Positions 24,609-33,453 of a DNA stretch of 48,001 bases are shown piece by piece. Position 1 is the stretch's first letter; the number at the start of each line of letters is the position of its first letter. Made by a program: the position numbers and the translations under genes. The stretch is from Patescibacteria group bacterium (GTDB taxonomy: Bacteria; Patescibacteriota; Microgenomatia; Daviesbacterales; UBA10151): the NCBI GenBank assembly GCA_943356485.1, contig CALRFD010000004.1, forward strand, positions 61,920-109,920, written 5' to 3'. The notes beneath the pieces were generated by a model, which was given only the letters and a program-made list of their open reading frames with translations, searched no databases and was not told the DNA's origin.

Positions 24609-26582
24609 ATGTTGATTCAAATTTTATTGGCAATATTATTTTTAATAGCCTGTTTTATATCTCTGGGAACACCTTTTATATGGTTAATTAAAAAATATGA
24701 TAACGGACTGGATGATTTAGAGAAAATTACAATTTCAGCAACTTTAGGAATTGTACTTTTTACACTTTTTGCATATATATCAGCCTGGCTGCATGTAAGG
24801 TTTTTAATGTATAGCCTTCCCTTACTAGGTATCTGGAACATATATAAATCCAAAAGTTTTTTTCTAAATTTTAAACTGGGAATTATCGCTAAAAAGTTTT
24901 TTCTGCTTGTTATTATTGTTGGAATTATTGGGCAAGTTGCAGTAAATGCTCCATCAGGGTTGCCTTATAAGGATGGTATAGATTTCTGGAGTTCACACGG
25001 GCACGATGGAATTTGGCATTTAGCACTAATGAGTGAGATGCATAAAAATATTTTCCCATTCCAAAATCCTGAGCTGGCAGGAAATAGGTTGCAGAACTAT
25101 CATTTTTTTGTAGATCTTTTAATGTCTGAGTTTAGCCGTTTGTTTATGTTTTCTAATCTAGATATTTATTTTAGGTTTATGCCGATTGTCTTTTCTCTGT
25201 TGCTTGGTCTCAGTAGTTTTATCCTAGTGCGGGGATGGAGTAAAAAAGAGATAGCAGGTATTTGGGCAATGATCTTTACTTATTTTGCCGGAAGCTTTGG
25301 TTGGATTGTGTATGTTCCGACACACAGGAGTCTGGGGGGCGAGTCGATCTTTTGGGTTTCACAAACTCAATCAGTGTTAGGTAATCCTCCGCATGCAGCT
25401 GCTTTTATAATAGTAAGCGTATTTTTATTTTCTTTATTTAAATATCTTAACTTAAGAAAACCATTTTATTTTTTTCTTTGTGTAATATTAGGAGGGTCAG
25501 TAATTGAATTTAAAGTTTATGCAGGAGTACTTATTTTGGGCGGATTATTAGTTATAGGTATAAGTGAATTGATATTTAAAAAACTCTTTCAAGCATTATT
25601 TCTTTTTTTTGCGACTTTACTTTTATCCCTGATTATTTACCTGCCTAATAGCGCTAATTCTCAGGATTTTTTAATGTGGCAGCCTTGGTGGTTTATTAGA
25701 ACTACTGTGGTTGCAACTGATAGATTGAATTGGTTGGATTTAGAGCTTAGACGCCAAACTTACATTGCAGAGCATAACTACAAGAGAGTAATTCAGCTTG
25801 AGGCTACTGCATTTTTAATCTTCCTTTTTGGCAACTTAGGAATGAGATTTATCGGGTTCTGGACTATTTTTAAACAACTAAAGATGAATATATTTAAAGA
25901 TTCCTTTAATTTATTTTTCTTAAGTATCACAACTGCCTCATTTCTTATTCCCGTTTTTTTTCTGCAGAGGGGAGTAGCCTGGAATGCGATACAGTTTAAT
26001 CAATACTTCCTATTGCTGTTTGGTTTTATAGCAGGAATAACAATGGCTGAGGCGCTATCAAATCTAAGAAGTATTAACCTAAAAGTTATTATTGGCTTAT
26101 TAGTATTTTTGTTAATGATTCCAACCCAATTGGGTTTGTTATGGCAGTTTTATTCCAATCACTCTCTATCAAAGGTTTCTTACCAGGAGCTTCAGGCTTT
26201 AAGCTTTTTAAAAAGTCAACCAGAAGGGGTTGTTTTGACGATGCCTTTTAATAGATATGAAAGAGATATTTATAAGGATCCTCCAGTTCCAATATATTCC
26301 TGGTCTGATACAGGTTATATTCCGGCTTTTTCTTCACAAAGGACTCTAATATCTGATGAAGAACAAGTTAACATCATGGGTTATAAGGTTGATAGGCTGT
26401 TGCAGGAAAGAAAAGAAGCTTTTGAGAGTAAAGATTATCAAAAGATAAATGATTTTATAAAAAAATATAATGTGGGTTATATATATTTATCCTGGAATCA
26501 AAAAATTGCCACAGACAGTAGTTTAATTAATGCAGATTTAGTATTTAAAAACGATAATGCAAAAGTATATAAAACCAAGTAA
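24609..26582 (+). CDS. GT-C-like membrane protein, paralog of the C-terminal part of the 1142-residue fusion
   Basis: A 657-residue polytopic protein. Seen: GHDGIWHLALM (about 130-140), RLQNYHFFVDLLMSE, YFRFMPIVFS, YFAGSFGWIVY, THRSLGGESIFW and NPPHAA. Each has a counterpart at the same spacing in residues about 496-1142 of the preceding gene. The first outer loop with HDG fits a GT-C active-site loop. About twelve or thirteen hydrophobic segments are followed by a soluble tail. It lies three bases after the preceding stop, and its own stop overlaps the next ATG by one base (TAATG), so coupling is likely. No deacetylase-like region is present in this copy. Confidence 0.68.
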   Translation: MLIQILLAILFLIACFISLGTPFIWLIKKYDNGLDDLEKITISATLGIVLFTLFAYISAWLHVRFLMYSLPLLGIWNIYKSKSFFLNFKLGIIAKKFFLLVIIVGIIGQVAVNAPSGLPYKDGIDFWSSHGHDGIWHLALMSEMHKNIFPFQNPELAGNRLQNYHFFVDLLMSEFSRLFMFSNLDIYFRFMPIVFSLLLGLSSFILVRGWSKKEIAGIWAMIFTYFAGSFGWIVYVPTHRSLGGESIFWVSQTQSVLGNPPHAAAFIIVSVFLFSLFKYLNLRKPFYFFLCVILGGSVIEFKVYAGVLILGGLLVIGISELIFKKLFQALFLFFATLLLSLIIYLPNSANSQDFLMWQPWWFIRTTVVATDRLNWLDLELRRQTYIAEHNYKRVIQLEATAFLIFLFGNLGMRFIGFWTIFKQLKMNIFKDSFNLFFLSITTASFLIPVFFLQRGVAWNAIQFNQYFLLLFGFIAGITMAEALSNLRSINLKVIIGLLVFLLMIPTQLGLLWQFYSNHSLSKVSYQELQALSFLKSQPEGVVLTMPFNRYERDIYKDPPVPIYSWSDTGYIPAFSSQRTLISDEEQVNIMGYKVDRLLQERKEAFESKDYQKINDFIKKYNVGYIYLSWNQKIATDSSLINADLVFKNDNAKVYKTK

Positions 26583-28219
26583 TGAATAATCAGACGCTTT
26601 CTGTAAATAGAAAAATTATATTGATAACTATAATTCTTCTGGGATTTATTTTAAGAACTGCTTATATAAATAATAGTCCGCCGTCACTGTATGGTGATGA
26701 ACTGACAATAACTCTGGACGCTTATTCGCTGTTAAAAACAGGACATGATCAACTGGGTAATTTATTGCCTCTAACCTTTCAAATGGGGGCTGGAAGGCCT
26801 GCAGGTTATGTATATTTATCAGTTCCTTTTATTGCTATTTTTGGGCCAACTGCTTTAGGTGTTAGAGCCTTATCTATTCTTTCAGGGATAGGGTTAATCT
26901 TGCTTTTGTATTTAATATCTAAAGAATTATTTTCTGAAAAAGCAGGATTAATTGCAGCAACTTTCACTTCCTTTTCACTTTGGGATATATCACTTAGTCG
27001 GGGTGGATTTGAAGCGCATTTAGCACTTTTTATGGCTGTTTTAGGGACTTTTCTATTCATTAAAGTAAAAAATAGACCAATATTCTATCTTCTTTCAGCC
27101 CTTTGTTTTGGTATTGCCCTGCACACATACCCGACCTATAAAGTTAGTCTTATCTTTTTTCTACCACTTTTATTTATGTTTGTGAAAGGCAAGATGTCTT
27201 TTGTAACAAGCAAAAAATATTTTATTGCCGGTGTGGTTCTGCTAGCTTTTTTAGGTATTTTATCTATCAGTCAAACTTTTTTCGCTGGATCTGAAAATAG
27301 ATTTTCGCAAATAAATATTTTTTCACAGCAAAAATCAAAAGACTTAATTGAGCAAAAAATTAACTTTGAAAGACAAATAACATCCTTGCCTCAATTTGTT
27401 TCCAATTATTTTCATAATAAAGGAGTAGAGTATGGAAAAGTGTTTATAGAAAATTATTTACAGAACTTCTCTTTGGATTTTCTAGTTCTGCATGGAGATC
27501 GGAACCCGCGTCATAACATGGCAACTATAGGTGAGCTTTATCTTATTGATATTTTTTTTATTTTTGTTGGCGTTATCTCTTACTGGTCGATTAAGAGACG
27601 AGCGATATTATTTCTTTTGTTTTGGATAATGCTAGCCCCTTTACCAACAGCAATAGTAGATTTGCCTCATGCTTTAAGAAGTGCATTTATGTTGCCGCCT
27701 TTAATTATCCTGTCTGCACTTGGTTTAAGTGCAATTTTAAGTAAAAATAATAAGAGAGTTTTGTTTATCGTCGGAATTTTATTTATAGTTGAATTTGTTT
27801 TTTTTGTTCAAAAATTATATTTTCTTGCCCCCTTTGAATATAATAAATTTTGGTCTTATCCGGCAAAGGTTACATCAGAATTAGTAATGCAGGATAGGAA
27901 AAAATACAAGTATATTTTCCTATCAGATGAGATAGATAATATTGAGTTTGCTTATCCTGTGTATGCAAGGATTAAACCTATGTCAGTTATTACTCAAAAT
28001 AAGAACAGTTTTGATATTAATGGGGTAAAATTTAAAAAATTTGATAATGTTTATATCGGACATATTCCCACAGGGGATCTGCAAGGCTTTTTGGGTAATT
28101 TGAATGGAACTTACCTTTATATTGGTTCGATGGATACAGTTAAATATCTTAAAAACTATCAATTAATTGAAGGCAATGACCATACCTCTATATTAGTTAA
28201 AAGCGAAAGTAGTATATAA
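26582..28219 (+). CDS. GT39-family membrane glycosyltransferase
   Basis: A 545-residue GT-C protein of the subfamily that is amplified at 34663-44243. Seen: PPSLYGDELTITLDAYSLLKTGHD (33-56) with Asp39-Glu40, SRGGFEAHLALF near 139-150, HGDRNPRHNMATIGELYL near 302-319, and LPHALRSAFMLPP near 361-373. These four motifs recur, in order, in the later paralogs. Twelve or so membrane segments precede a soluble tail. It is the last plus-strand gene of this block; the next gene converges from the minus strand, leaving only two bases between the stops. Donor and acceptor are unknown. Confidence 0.82.
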   Translation: MNNQTLSVNRKIILITIILLGFILRTAYINNSPPSLYGDELTITLDAYSLLKTGHDQLGNLLPLTFQMGAGRPAGYVYLSVPFIAIFGPTALGVRALSILSGIGLILLLYLISKELFSEKAGLIAATFTSFSLWDISLSRGGFEAHLALFMAVLGTFLFIKVKNRPIFYLLSALCFGIALHTYPTYKVSLIFFLPLLFMFVKGKMSFVTSKKYFIAGVVLLAFLGILSISQTFFAGSENRFSQINIFSQQKSKDLIEQKINFERQITSLPQFVSNYFHNKGVEYGKVFIENYLQNFSLDFLVLHGDRNPRHNMATIGELYLIDIFFIFVGVISYWSIKRRAILFLLFWIMLAPLPTAIVDLPHALRSAFMLPPLIILSALGLSAILSKNNKRVLFIVGILFIVEFVFFVQKLYFLAPFEYNKFWSYPAKVTSELVMQDRKKYKYIFLSDEIDNIEFAYPVYARIKPMSVITQNKNSFDINGVKFKKFDNVYIGHIPTGDLQGFLGNLNGTYLYIGSMDTVKYLKNYQLIEGNDHTSILVKSESSI

Positions 28220-28221
28220 AA

Positions 28222-30618
28222 TTAAAAGATGTGTCTTCTAATCGCATAAAACGAGATGAGAATAGTCAACAGAATCGCTGTGGAGCTTAGAGCTATTCCT
28301 AACGCAAAGGATTTTGGCCAGTAATAAAATATTATTTCATGCTGACCACTGGGGATTTTAACAGCTCGAAATATTAAGTTAGCAGGACTAATTTTAGTAT
28401 CTATTCCGTCAATTTTAGCCCTCCAGCCTTCCTCATATTGATCAGCTAATATTAATAGCTCATCTCTTTGAGTTTCAGTTTTTATCTTGACTGTATTAGG
28501 AGCATAAGCAATAATTGTAGCTTTCCCCTGACCGGTAATTGAAGATAATTGTAAGGGTTTTGACAGCAGTACTTCTTTTCTGGGATCAAACATGGTGTCT
28601 GTCATGAGCTTATTTTCTATTTCGGCATCGTTTGTTTCTTTAAAAGAAGAAGCAAAATAAACTCTATCTAATGCTCTGGGATTTTCAAATATTACTGCAG
28701 ATTTATCTTCAAATACCTTTACGTAGCCGGCTTTATTAAATTGAGGATTACTATAAATTCCCGGCAAAGAATGGTTCTCATCTCTTAATACCCCAATAAA
28801 AAATTTAACGTTATCCGCATCAATAAGAGGGTTTGAGTAATTTTGTGAGATTTCTGCATAGCGGCTAAAACTGCTGGTTCTTAAATCTGCGCCATTTAAA
28901 AAATTCATAAATTTTGCATATCTGCTTGGATATAGTGGATCATATCCCTCAATGGATTGTAGATTATAAGCAATCCAGGTATTAGGAGGCAAGACTTCTG
29001 CATGTTCTCTCCCTATTCTGAATTGGCCGCTTTGTTTTTGTAAAAACTCTATAGCTGGTACACTAGGAAAGATTACATTTTGACTGACAAAGGGATTAAA
29101 TTTAAGAAAATATCGGCTTAAATCAGCAGTAATGAGGATAAGTAATATAATAAATATCAGTTTCTTTTTAGCATTATTCTGTTTTAATTTAATTCTTTTA
29201 ATAAGCATAAAAAAGACTAGAAATATTGAAGAAATTACTACTGGTATAATTGAATTTCTTAAAGATACTAGTAATGGTGCTGTTTTAGCGATTTGATAGC
29301 TTAAGATAGTTCCAATTAAGACACCAACTAAAGCAGACCATCCCCAAATTGTTGATCTAAAAAAAGATTCCTCCTGTTCCTGGTTTTGATCGTTTAGTAT
29401 TTGATTAATTGAAAAAGCACTTAAAGCAGCAGCAGACAATAAAGTTATAAATAGCATTCTGGAAGCGTAAGATGAAGTTAAGAGAGGAGCTTCTAGATGG
29501 TAAAGTATTTGAGATAAAGGATTACTAAAAGATAATAAAAGTGAAGAAATAAAAATTAAGAAAAAGAAAATAGTTATCTTGACTTTCTTTAGAAATAAGA
29601 AAGAAAAGATTAAAAGTGGTAAGGTTAAGGTTCCCATAAAGCTGCTTGTTTCAAAATAGTTTAAGAACCCTACATAATTTTGGGTAACTGGATTTCCAAA
29701 AAGATCTGCAATAAAAAATCTAAACAGATCTGTAATTGGGAGTAAGCCATGATTATACTCGTTCGTATATGGTTCGTTTAAACGGATTGATTTTCCTAGT
29801 AAATCCAGACTGGGTAAGAGCTGAATGCTGCAGATAATAAGAGCGAGAAACACAGATGAAATAATTAGAAGAAGTCGGATATAGGTTAACTTGGTATTTT
29901 TACCCCAACTTTTTGAAATAGAAAAAATGAGTAAGGTTATGAGGGAAAAAGTTACCATTTGAGCATGTCCAGCCAGCGTGGAAAATACAATAGATATAGT
30001 AAGGAATAGAAGGTATCTAATCTTAAGAGTATGAAGGTAGCGATCAGTGAAAAATAATGAGAAGGGTAACCAGATAATGGCATGAACTGCAATTCCCGTT
30101 TCTAACCAAGTGGTCATTAGACCTCCTAAGGCAAAAATAATAGCTCCGCTCAAGCGGGCTAGCCTGGAAGATAACCAGGCAGATAATAATAAATACATGC
30201 CAATGGCAGCTATAAGTGTTTGAGAAAAAATAAATAAACCCCAGCCGAAATATTTAGGAAGTAATAGAAAAATATTTAAAGGATATAGTGTGGCAGACTG
30301 AAAGGTTGAGAGTAATGGAGTGCCGCTAAATGAATAAGGGTTCCAGAGAGGCCAATGACCTGATTTTAAGATATCTATGCTTAAGTATTTCCATAGTATT
30401 AAGGTAGAAAAAACGTCACTAATGAGAGGGTTTTGAACCGGTAATTTATAATAATCAAACCAGGGGGAATAGCTGCTAACTAACAAATCTCCGGGAAAAG
30501 GAATTTGGCCAAAAAGGAACATTTTATAGTAAACTGTACTGACAATTATGCCCAGTATGATATATGGGAAGAAGTTTTTGTTAAGAAAAGAGTTAATTTG
30601 TTGAATAACTGTGGTCAA
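28222..30618 (-). CDS. YfhO-like polytopic membrane protein
   Basis: A 798-residue membrane protein of the YfhO family. Seen: FPGDLL (41-46) in the first outer loop, GHWPLWNPYSFSGTPLL (87-103), which is the family signature, FALGGLMTTWLE, and about thirteen to fourteen hydrophobic segments. A beta-rich outer domain at about 640-770 includes YEEGWRAKIDG and a final membrane helix. Known: YfhO is needed for glycosylation of lipoteichoic acid in Gram-positive bacteria and is regarded as GT-C-like. The start is TTG, supported by GGAG five bases upstream; the first internal ATG (Met33) would remove the first helix. It interrupts an otherwise plus-strand cluster. Confidence 0.8.
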   Translation of the reverse strand: MTTVIQQINSFLNKNFFPYIILGIIVSTVYYKMFLFGQIPFPGDLLVSSYSPWFDYYKLPVQNPLISDVFSTLILWKYLSIDILKSGHWPLWNPYSFSGTPLLSTFQSATLYPLNIFLLLPKYFGWGLFIFSQTLIAAIGMYLLLSAWLSSRLARLSGAIIFALGGLMTTWLETGIAVHAIIWLPFSLFFTDRYLHTLKIRYLLFLTISIVFSTLAGHAQMVTFSLITLLIFSISKSWGKNTKLTYIRLLLIISSVFLALIICSIQLLPSLDLLGKSIRLNEPYTNEYNHGLLPITDLFRFFIADLFGNPVTQNYVGFLNYFETSSFMGTLTLPLLIFSFLFLKKVKITIFFFLIFISSLLLSFSNPLSQILYHLEAPLLTSSYASRMLFITLLSAAALSAFSINQILNDQNQEQEESFFRSTIWGWSALVGVLIGTILSYQIAKTAPLLVSLRNSIIPVVISSIFLVFFMLIKRIKLKQNNAKKKLIFIILLILITADLSRYFLKFNPFVSQNVIFPSVPAIEFLQKQSGQFRIGREHAEVLPPNTWIAYNLQSIEGYDPLYPSRYAKFMNFLNGADLRTSSFSRYAEISQNYSNPLIDADNVKFFIGVLRDENHSLPGIYSNPQFNKAGYVKVFEDKSAVIFENPRALDRVYFASSFKETNDAEIENKLMTDTMFDPRKEVLLSKPLQLSSITGQGKATIIAYAPNTVKIKTETQRDELLILADQYEEGWRAKIDGIDTKISPANLIFRAVKIPSGQHEIIFYYWPKSFALGIALSSTAILLTILISFYAIRRHIF

Positions 30619-30623
30619 TAATA

Positions 30624-30633
30624 CTCCATTTTA
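30624..30633 (-). promoter_or_regulatory. -10 and ribosome binding site of the yfhO-like gene
   Basis: On the minus strand TAAAAT (30633-30628) is followed by GGAG (30627-30624), five bases before the TTG start at 30618. The Shine-Dalgarno sequence decides the TTG start. No clear -35. Confidence 0.4.
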
Positions 30634-30658
30634 CTTAGTGCAGCCAAATTGATACTAT
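30630..30658 (+). promoter_or_regulatory. Promoter of the long plus-strand run starting at 30672
   Basis: TTTACT (30630-30635), 17-base spacer, TACTAT (30653-30658). Predicted start near 30665, seven bases before the ATG. It overlaps the divergent minus-strand -10, so the two genes share a 53-base control region. Confidence 0.45.
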
Positions 30659-30671
30659 TAAGATTATAAAT

Positions 30672-31571
30672 ATGGTAAGTCAAATATCCGTTGTAATCAA
30701 TACTCGAAATGAGGAGGACAATATCAGCAGGGCTATAAAGAGCGTAGATTGGGCGGATGAAATTATAGTTTGCGATATGCACTCTGATGATAAAACAGTA
30801 GAAATAGCTAAATCTCTGGGAGCTAAGGTTGTATATCATAAAAAATTACCGTTTGTCGAACCCGCCAGAAATTTTGCTGTTTCTAAAGCCTCAAATCAAT
30901 GGATTTTAGTATTGGATCCCGATGAAGAAGTAGGAGAGGGTTTAAGGCAGGAATTAGTTAAGATTATTTCCAGCGAAGTTTTAGTAGACTACATTAGAAT
31001 ACCGAGGAAGAATATTATTTTTAATAAGTGGATGAGAGCATCGATGTGGTGGCCGGATTTGAATATTAGATTTTTTAGAAAAGGATCTGTTGTGTGGAGC
31101 GATAGAATTCATATACCCCCCAAAACATCAGGTAAGGGAATGGATCTTTCAGCAAATGAGAATCTGGCGATCTTGCATTACCATTATAATTCTTTATCGC
31201 AGTATCATGAGAGGATGACTAGATATACAGATATTCAATCAGCAGAGTTAAAGTCAGATGGATACATATTTGATTTTAAAGATTTAATAAAAAAACCTCT
31301 ATCAGAATTCCTGAGTAGATTTTTTGCTAATCGCGGTTTTGAAGATGGAATACATGGATTAGCCTTAAGTTTGCTTCAGGCTTTTTCTTTTCTGATTGTT
31401 TATTTAAAAGTATGGGAAATGGAAAAATTTAAAGAAGTCCCAATTGATCTAAAAGGGCTGAAAGAGTTAACTAAAAATAGTGGAAAAGAAATAAATTATT
31501 GGTTTAAATATGCTAACTTACCAAAAAACTTCTTTAAAAGGCTGGCTCAAAAAATAAGGAATAAACTATGA
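30672..31571 (+). CDS. GT2 glycosyltransferase, WaaE-like
   Basis: A 299-residue GT2 protein. Seen: SVVINTRNEEDNISRAIKSV (6-25), WADEIIVCDMHSDDKT (27-42), LDPDEEVGE near 80-88 with the DxD metal site, and a C-terminal amphipathic or hydrophobic stretch about 230-250 that may touch the membrane. Relatives include WaaE/KdtX-type beta-glucosyltransferases that act on lipid-linked or lipopolysaccharide-core glycans; here no lipopolysaccharide pathway is visible, so the acceptor is probably a polyprenyl-linked glycan. It heads a run of overlapping genes to the window end and overlaps the next GT2 by four bases. Confidence 0.82.
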   Translation: MVSQISVVINTRNEEDNISRAIKSVDWADEIIVCDMHSDDKTVEIAKSLGAKVVYHKKLPFVEPARNFAVSKASNQWILVLDPDEEVGEGLRQELVKIISSEVLVDYIRIPRKNIIFNKWMRASMWWPDLNIRFFRKGSVVWSDRIHIPPKTSGKGMDLSANENLAILHYHYNSLSQYHERMTRYTDIQSAELKSDGYIFDFKDLIKKPLSEFLSRFFANRGFEDGIHGLALSLLQAFSFLIVYLKVWEMEKFKEVPIDLKGLKELTKNSGKEINYWFKYANLPKNFFKRLAQKIRNKL

Positions 31572-32374
31572 TAAGCGTTATAATCCTGACAAAAAATGAA
31601 GAAGATAGATTAGAAACTTGTTTTGAGTCAGTAAAATGGGCGGATGAAATTATAGTAGTTGATGGTGGTTCGGATGATAATACTTTAGGGATTGCCAAAA
31701 AATATACCAGTAAAATCATCTCAACAAATGATGAGGATTTTAGCTCACGCAGAAATAAAGGAATGGAAAAGGCTAAAGGGGAGTGGGTTTTGTATGTTGA
31801 TAGTGATGAACGGATACTGTGTTCTTTAAAAAATGAAATTTTATCTTTAATTAAAGATACCGACAAGTCAGCATTTGCAATATCCAGACAGAATATAATT
31901 TTTGGTCAGGAAGTAAGCTACGGATCATATAAGAAAGATTGGATGATAAGGCTTTTTAAAAAAACTGAATTTGAAACTTGGATAGGAAAAATACACGAAT
32001 ATGCAAAATTTAAAGGGAAGCTTGGTTATACTAAAAATTCTCTACTACACTTAACCCATCGGGATTTAGATCAAATCGTATTAAAAAGTCTGGTTTGGTC
32101 GAGGATAGATGCCAAATTAAGATTAGAATTAAATCATCCTAAAATGTCAGGTTGGAGGTTTTTAAGAATTCTTTTTTCTGAGCTTTTTAATCAGGGAATT
32201 TTACGAAAAGGTTTTTTTGGGGGGACTGTAGGTGTAATGGATTCGCTTTTGCAAACCTTTAGCATGGTAATGACTTATATTAGATTATGGGAAATGCAGC
32301 AGGTGAAACCTCTTCAAAAAACATATGATGAAATAGATGAGCAGCTGATAAAAAATGATTTTAACTACAAATGA
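31568..32374 (+). CDS. GT2 glycosyltransferase, WaaE-like
   Basis: A 268-residue GT2 protein, paralogous to its neighbour. Seen: SVIILTKNEEDRLETCFESV (3-22), WADEIIVVDGGSDDNT (24-39), and VDSDERI near 77-83 with the DxD site. A hydrophobic stretch near residues 225-245 precedes WEMQQV, a feature shared with the upstream gene (WEMEKF). It overlaps both neighbours by four bases (ATGA type), so coupled translation is likely. It probably adds one sugar to a lipid-linked glycan in the cytosol; the exact sugar is not predictable. Confidence 0.82.
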   Translation: MISVIILTKNEEDRLETCFESVKWADEIIVVDGGSDDNTLGIAKKYTSKIISTNDEDFSSRRNKGMEKAKGEWVLYVDSDERILCSLKNEILSLIKDTDKSAFAISRQNIIFGQEVSYGSYKKDWMIRLFKKTEFETWIGKIHEYAKFKGKLGYTKNSLLHLTHRDLDQIVLKSLVWSRIDAKLRLELNHPKMSGWRFLRILFSELFNQGILRKGFFGGTVGVMDSLLQTFSMVMTYIRLWEMQQVKPLQKTYDEIDEQLIKNDFNYK

Positions 32375-33453
32375 AAATTGCAATTTACTCACCTTATTTA
32401 GATACTTTTGGCGGTGGGGAAAGATATATATTAACAATGGCTGAGATTTTGTCAAAGGATTCGTCAGTAGATTTACTATTTGATAATAATTTATATACAA
32501 AAGGCGCAGATAATCTTAAGAGTAGGTTGAGCGCCAGATTTAATATAGACTTATCTAGTGTGAATACCCTTCATGCTCCGATCGGAAAAGGGTCAAATAT
32601 AGTAGAAAGACTATATTTTTTTAGAAAATATGATGTATTAATATACTTAACAGATGGGAGTATCTTTTACCCGACAGCCAAGAAGAATATTTTACATATA
32701 CAATCTCCTATAATTGGTCAGCCTTCAAATACTTTTCTGGGTAAATATAAACTAAAGGGGTGGGATTTCATAATTTATAATTCAAATTTTACTAAACAAA
32801 ATTGTAGTAAATATTGGCCTATTAAATCCGTAATAATTTATCCACCTGTTAACACAGATAAAATTAAACCCTTGAAAAAGAAAAAATACATTCTTTCGGT
32901 AGGACGTTTTTTTGGATACCTAAGAGATAAAAAACATGAGATTTTGATTAAAGCCTTTAGGGATCTTTATTTATCTAAAAAAATAGAAAATTGGAGTCTA
33001 CACTTGGTAGGTTCAGCATCAGAGGGGGATAAAGAGTACGTGAATCTTCTGAAAGAAATGTCAGAGGGATTACCTGTTAAAATTTATCCTAATTTAAGTT
33101 ATGGGGAATTAATATCTATGTATGGTGAGTCCAGCCTCTATTGGCATGCTGCTGGTTTTGGAGAGGAAGAACCGGCAAAAATGGAACACTTTGGGATTAC
33201 GACAGTTGAAGCAATGTCTGGCGGCTGTGTTCCTGTTGTTATAGGAAAAGGCGGTCAGGTAGAAATTGTAGAAGATGGTAAGTCAGGCTATCTGTGGAAT
33301 ACACTTGATCAATTAAAGCAATATTCGCTAAAATTAATAAGTAACAATGAGCTTTGGAAGGAGATGTCTTACCAGGCAGAGATGTGTGCGAATAAATTCA
33401 GTAAAAATATATTTGAAGAAAAAATAATAGAAAATATTACCAATAAAAAATGA
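32371..33453 (+). CDS. GT4 glycosyltransferase (GT-B fold)
   Basis: A 360-residue GT-B protein. Seen: the N-terminal acceptor-side loop DTFGGGERY (11-19), the donor-side start ILSVGRFFGYLRDKKH near 173-188, with the usual phosphate-binding R and K, and EHFGITTVEAMSGGCVPVV near 272-290 with the E-x7-E retaining motif. The extended loop WHAAGFGEEEPAKMEHFG resembles ALG11-like mannosyltransferases. It works in the cytosol on nucleotide-sugar donors. It overlaps both neighbours by four bases. Mannose as donor is an inference from this likeness only. Confidence 0.83.
   Translation: MKIAIYSPYLDTFGGGERYILTMAEILSKDSSVDLLFDNNLYTKGADNLKSRLSARFNIDLSSVNTLHAPIGKGSNIVERLYFFRKYDVLIYLTDGSIFYPTAKKNILHIQSPIIGQPSNTFLGKYKLKGWDFIIYNSNFTKQNCSKYWPIKSVIIYPPVNTDKIKPLKKKKYILSVGRFFGYLRDKKHEILIKAFRDLYLSKKIENWSLHLVGSASEGDKEYVNLLKEMSEGLPVKIYPNLSYGELISMYGESSLYWHAAGFGEEEPAKMEHFGITTVEAMSGGCVPVVIGKGGQVEIVEDGKSGYLWNTLDQLKQYSLKLISNNELWKEMSYQAEMCANKFSKNIFEEKIIENITNKK

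Noticed and set aside
28222..28241. Hairpin TTAAAAGA / TCTTCTAA between converging genes as a terminator
   Set aside because: The stem is short, AT-rich and has a mismatch, and it lies within the coding end of the minus-strand gene. No T run fits either strand.
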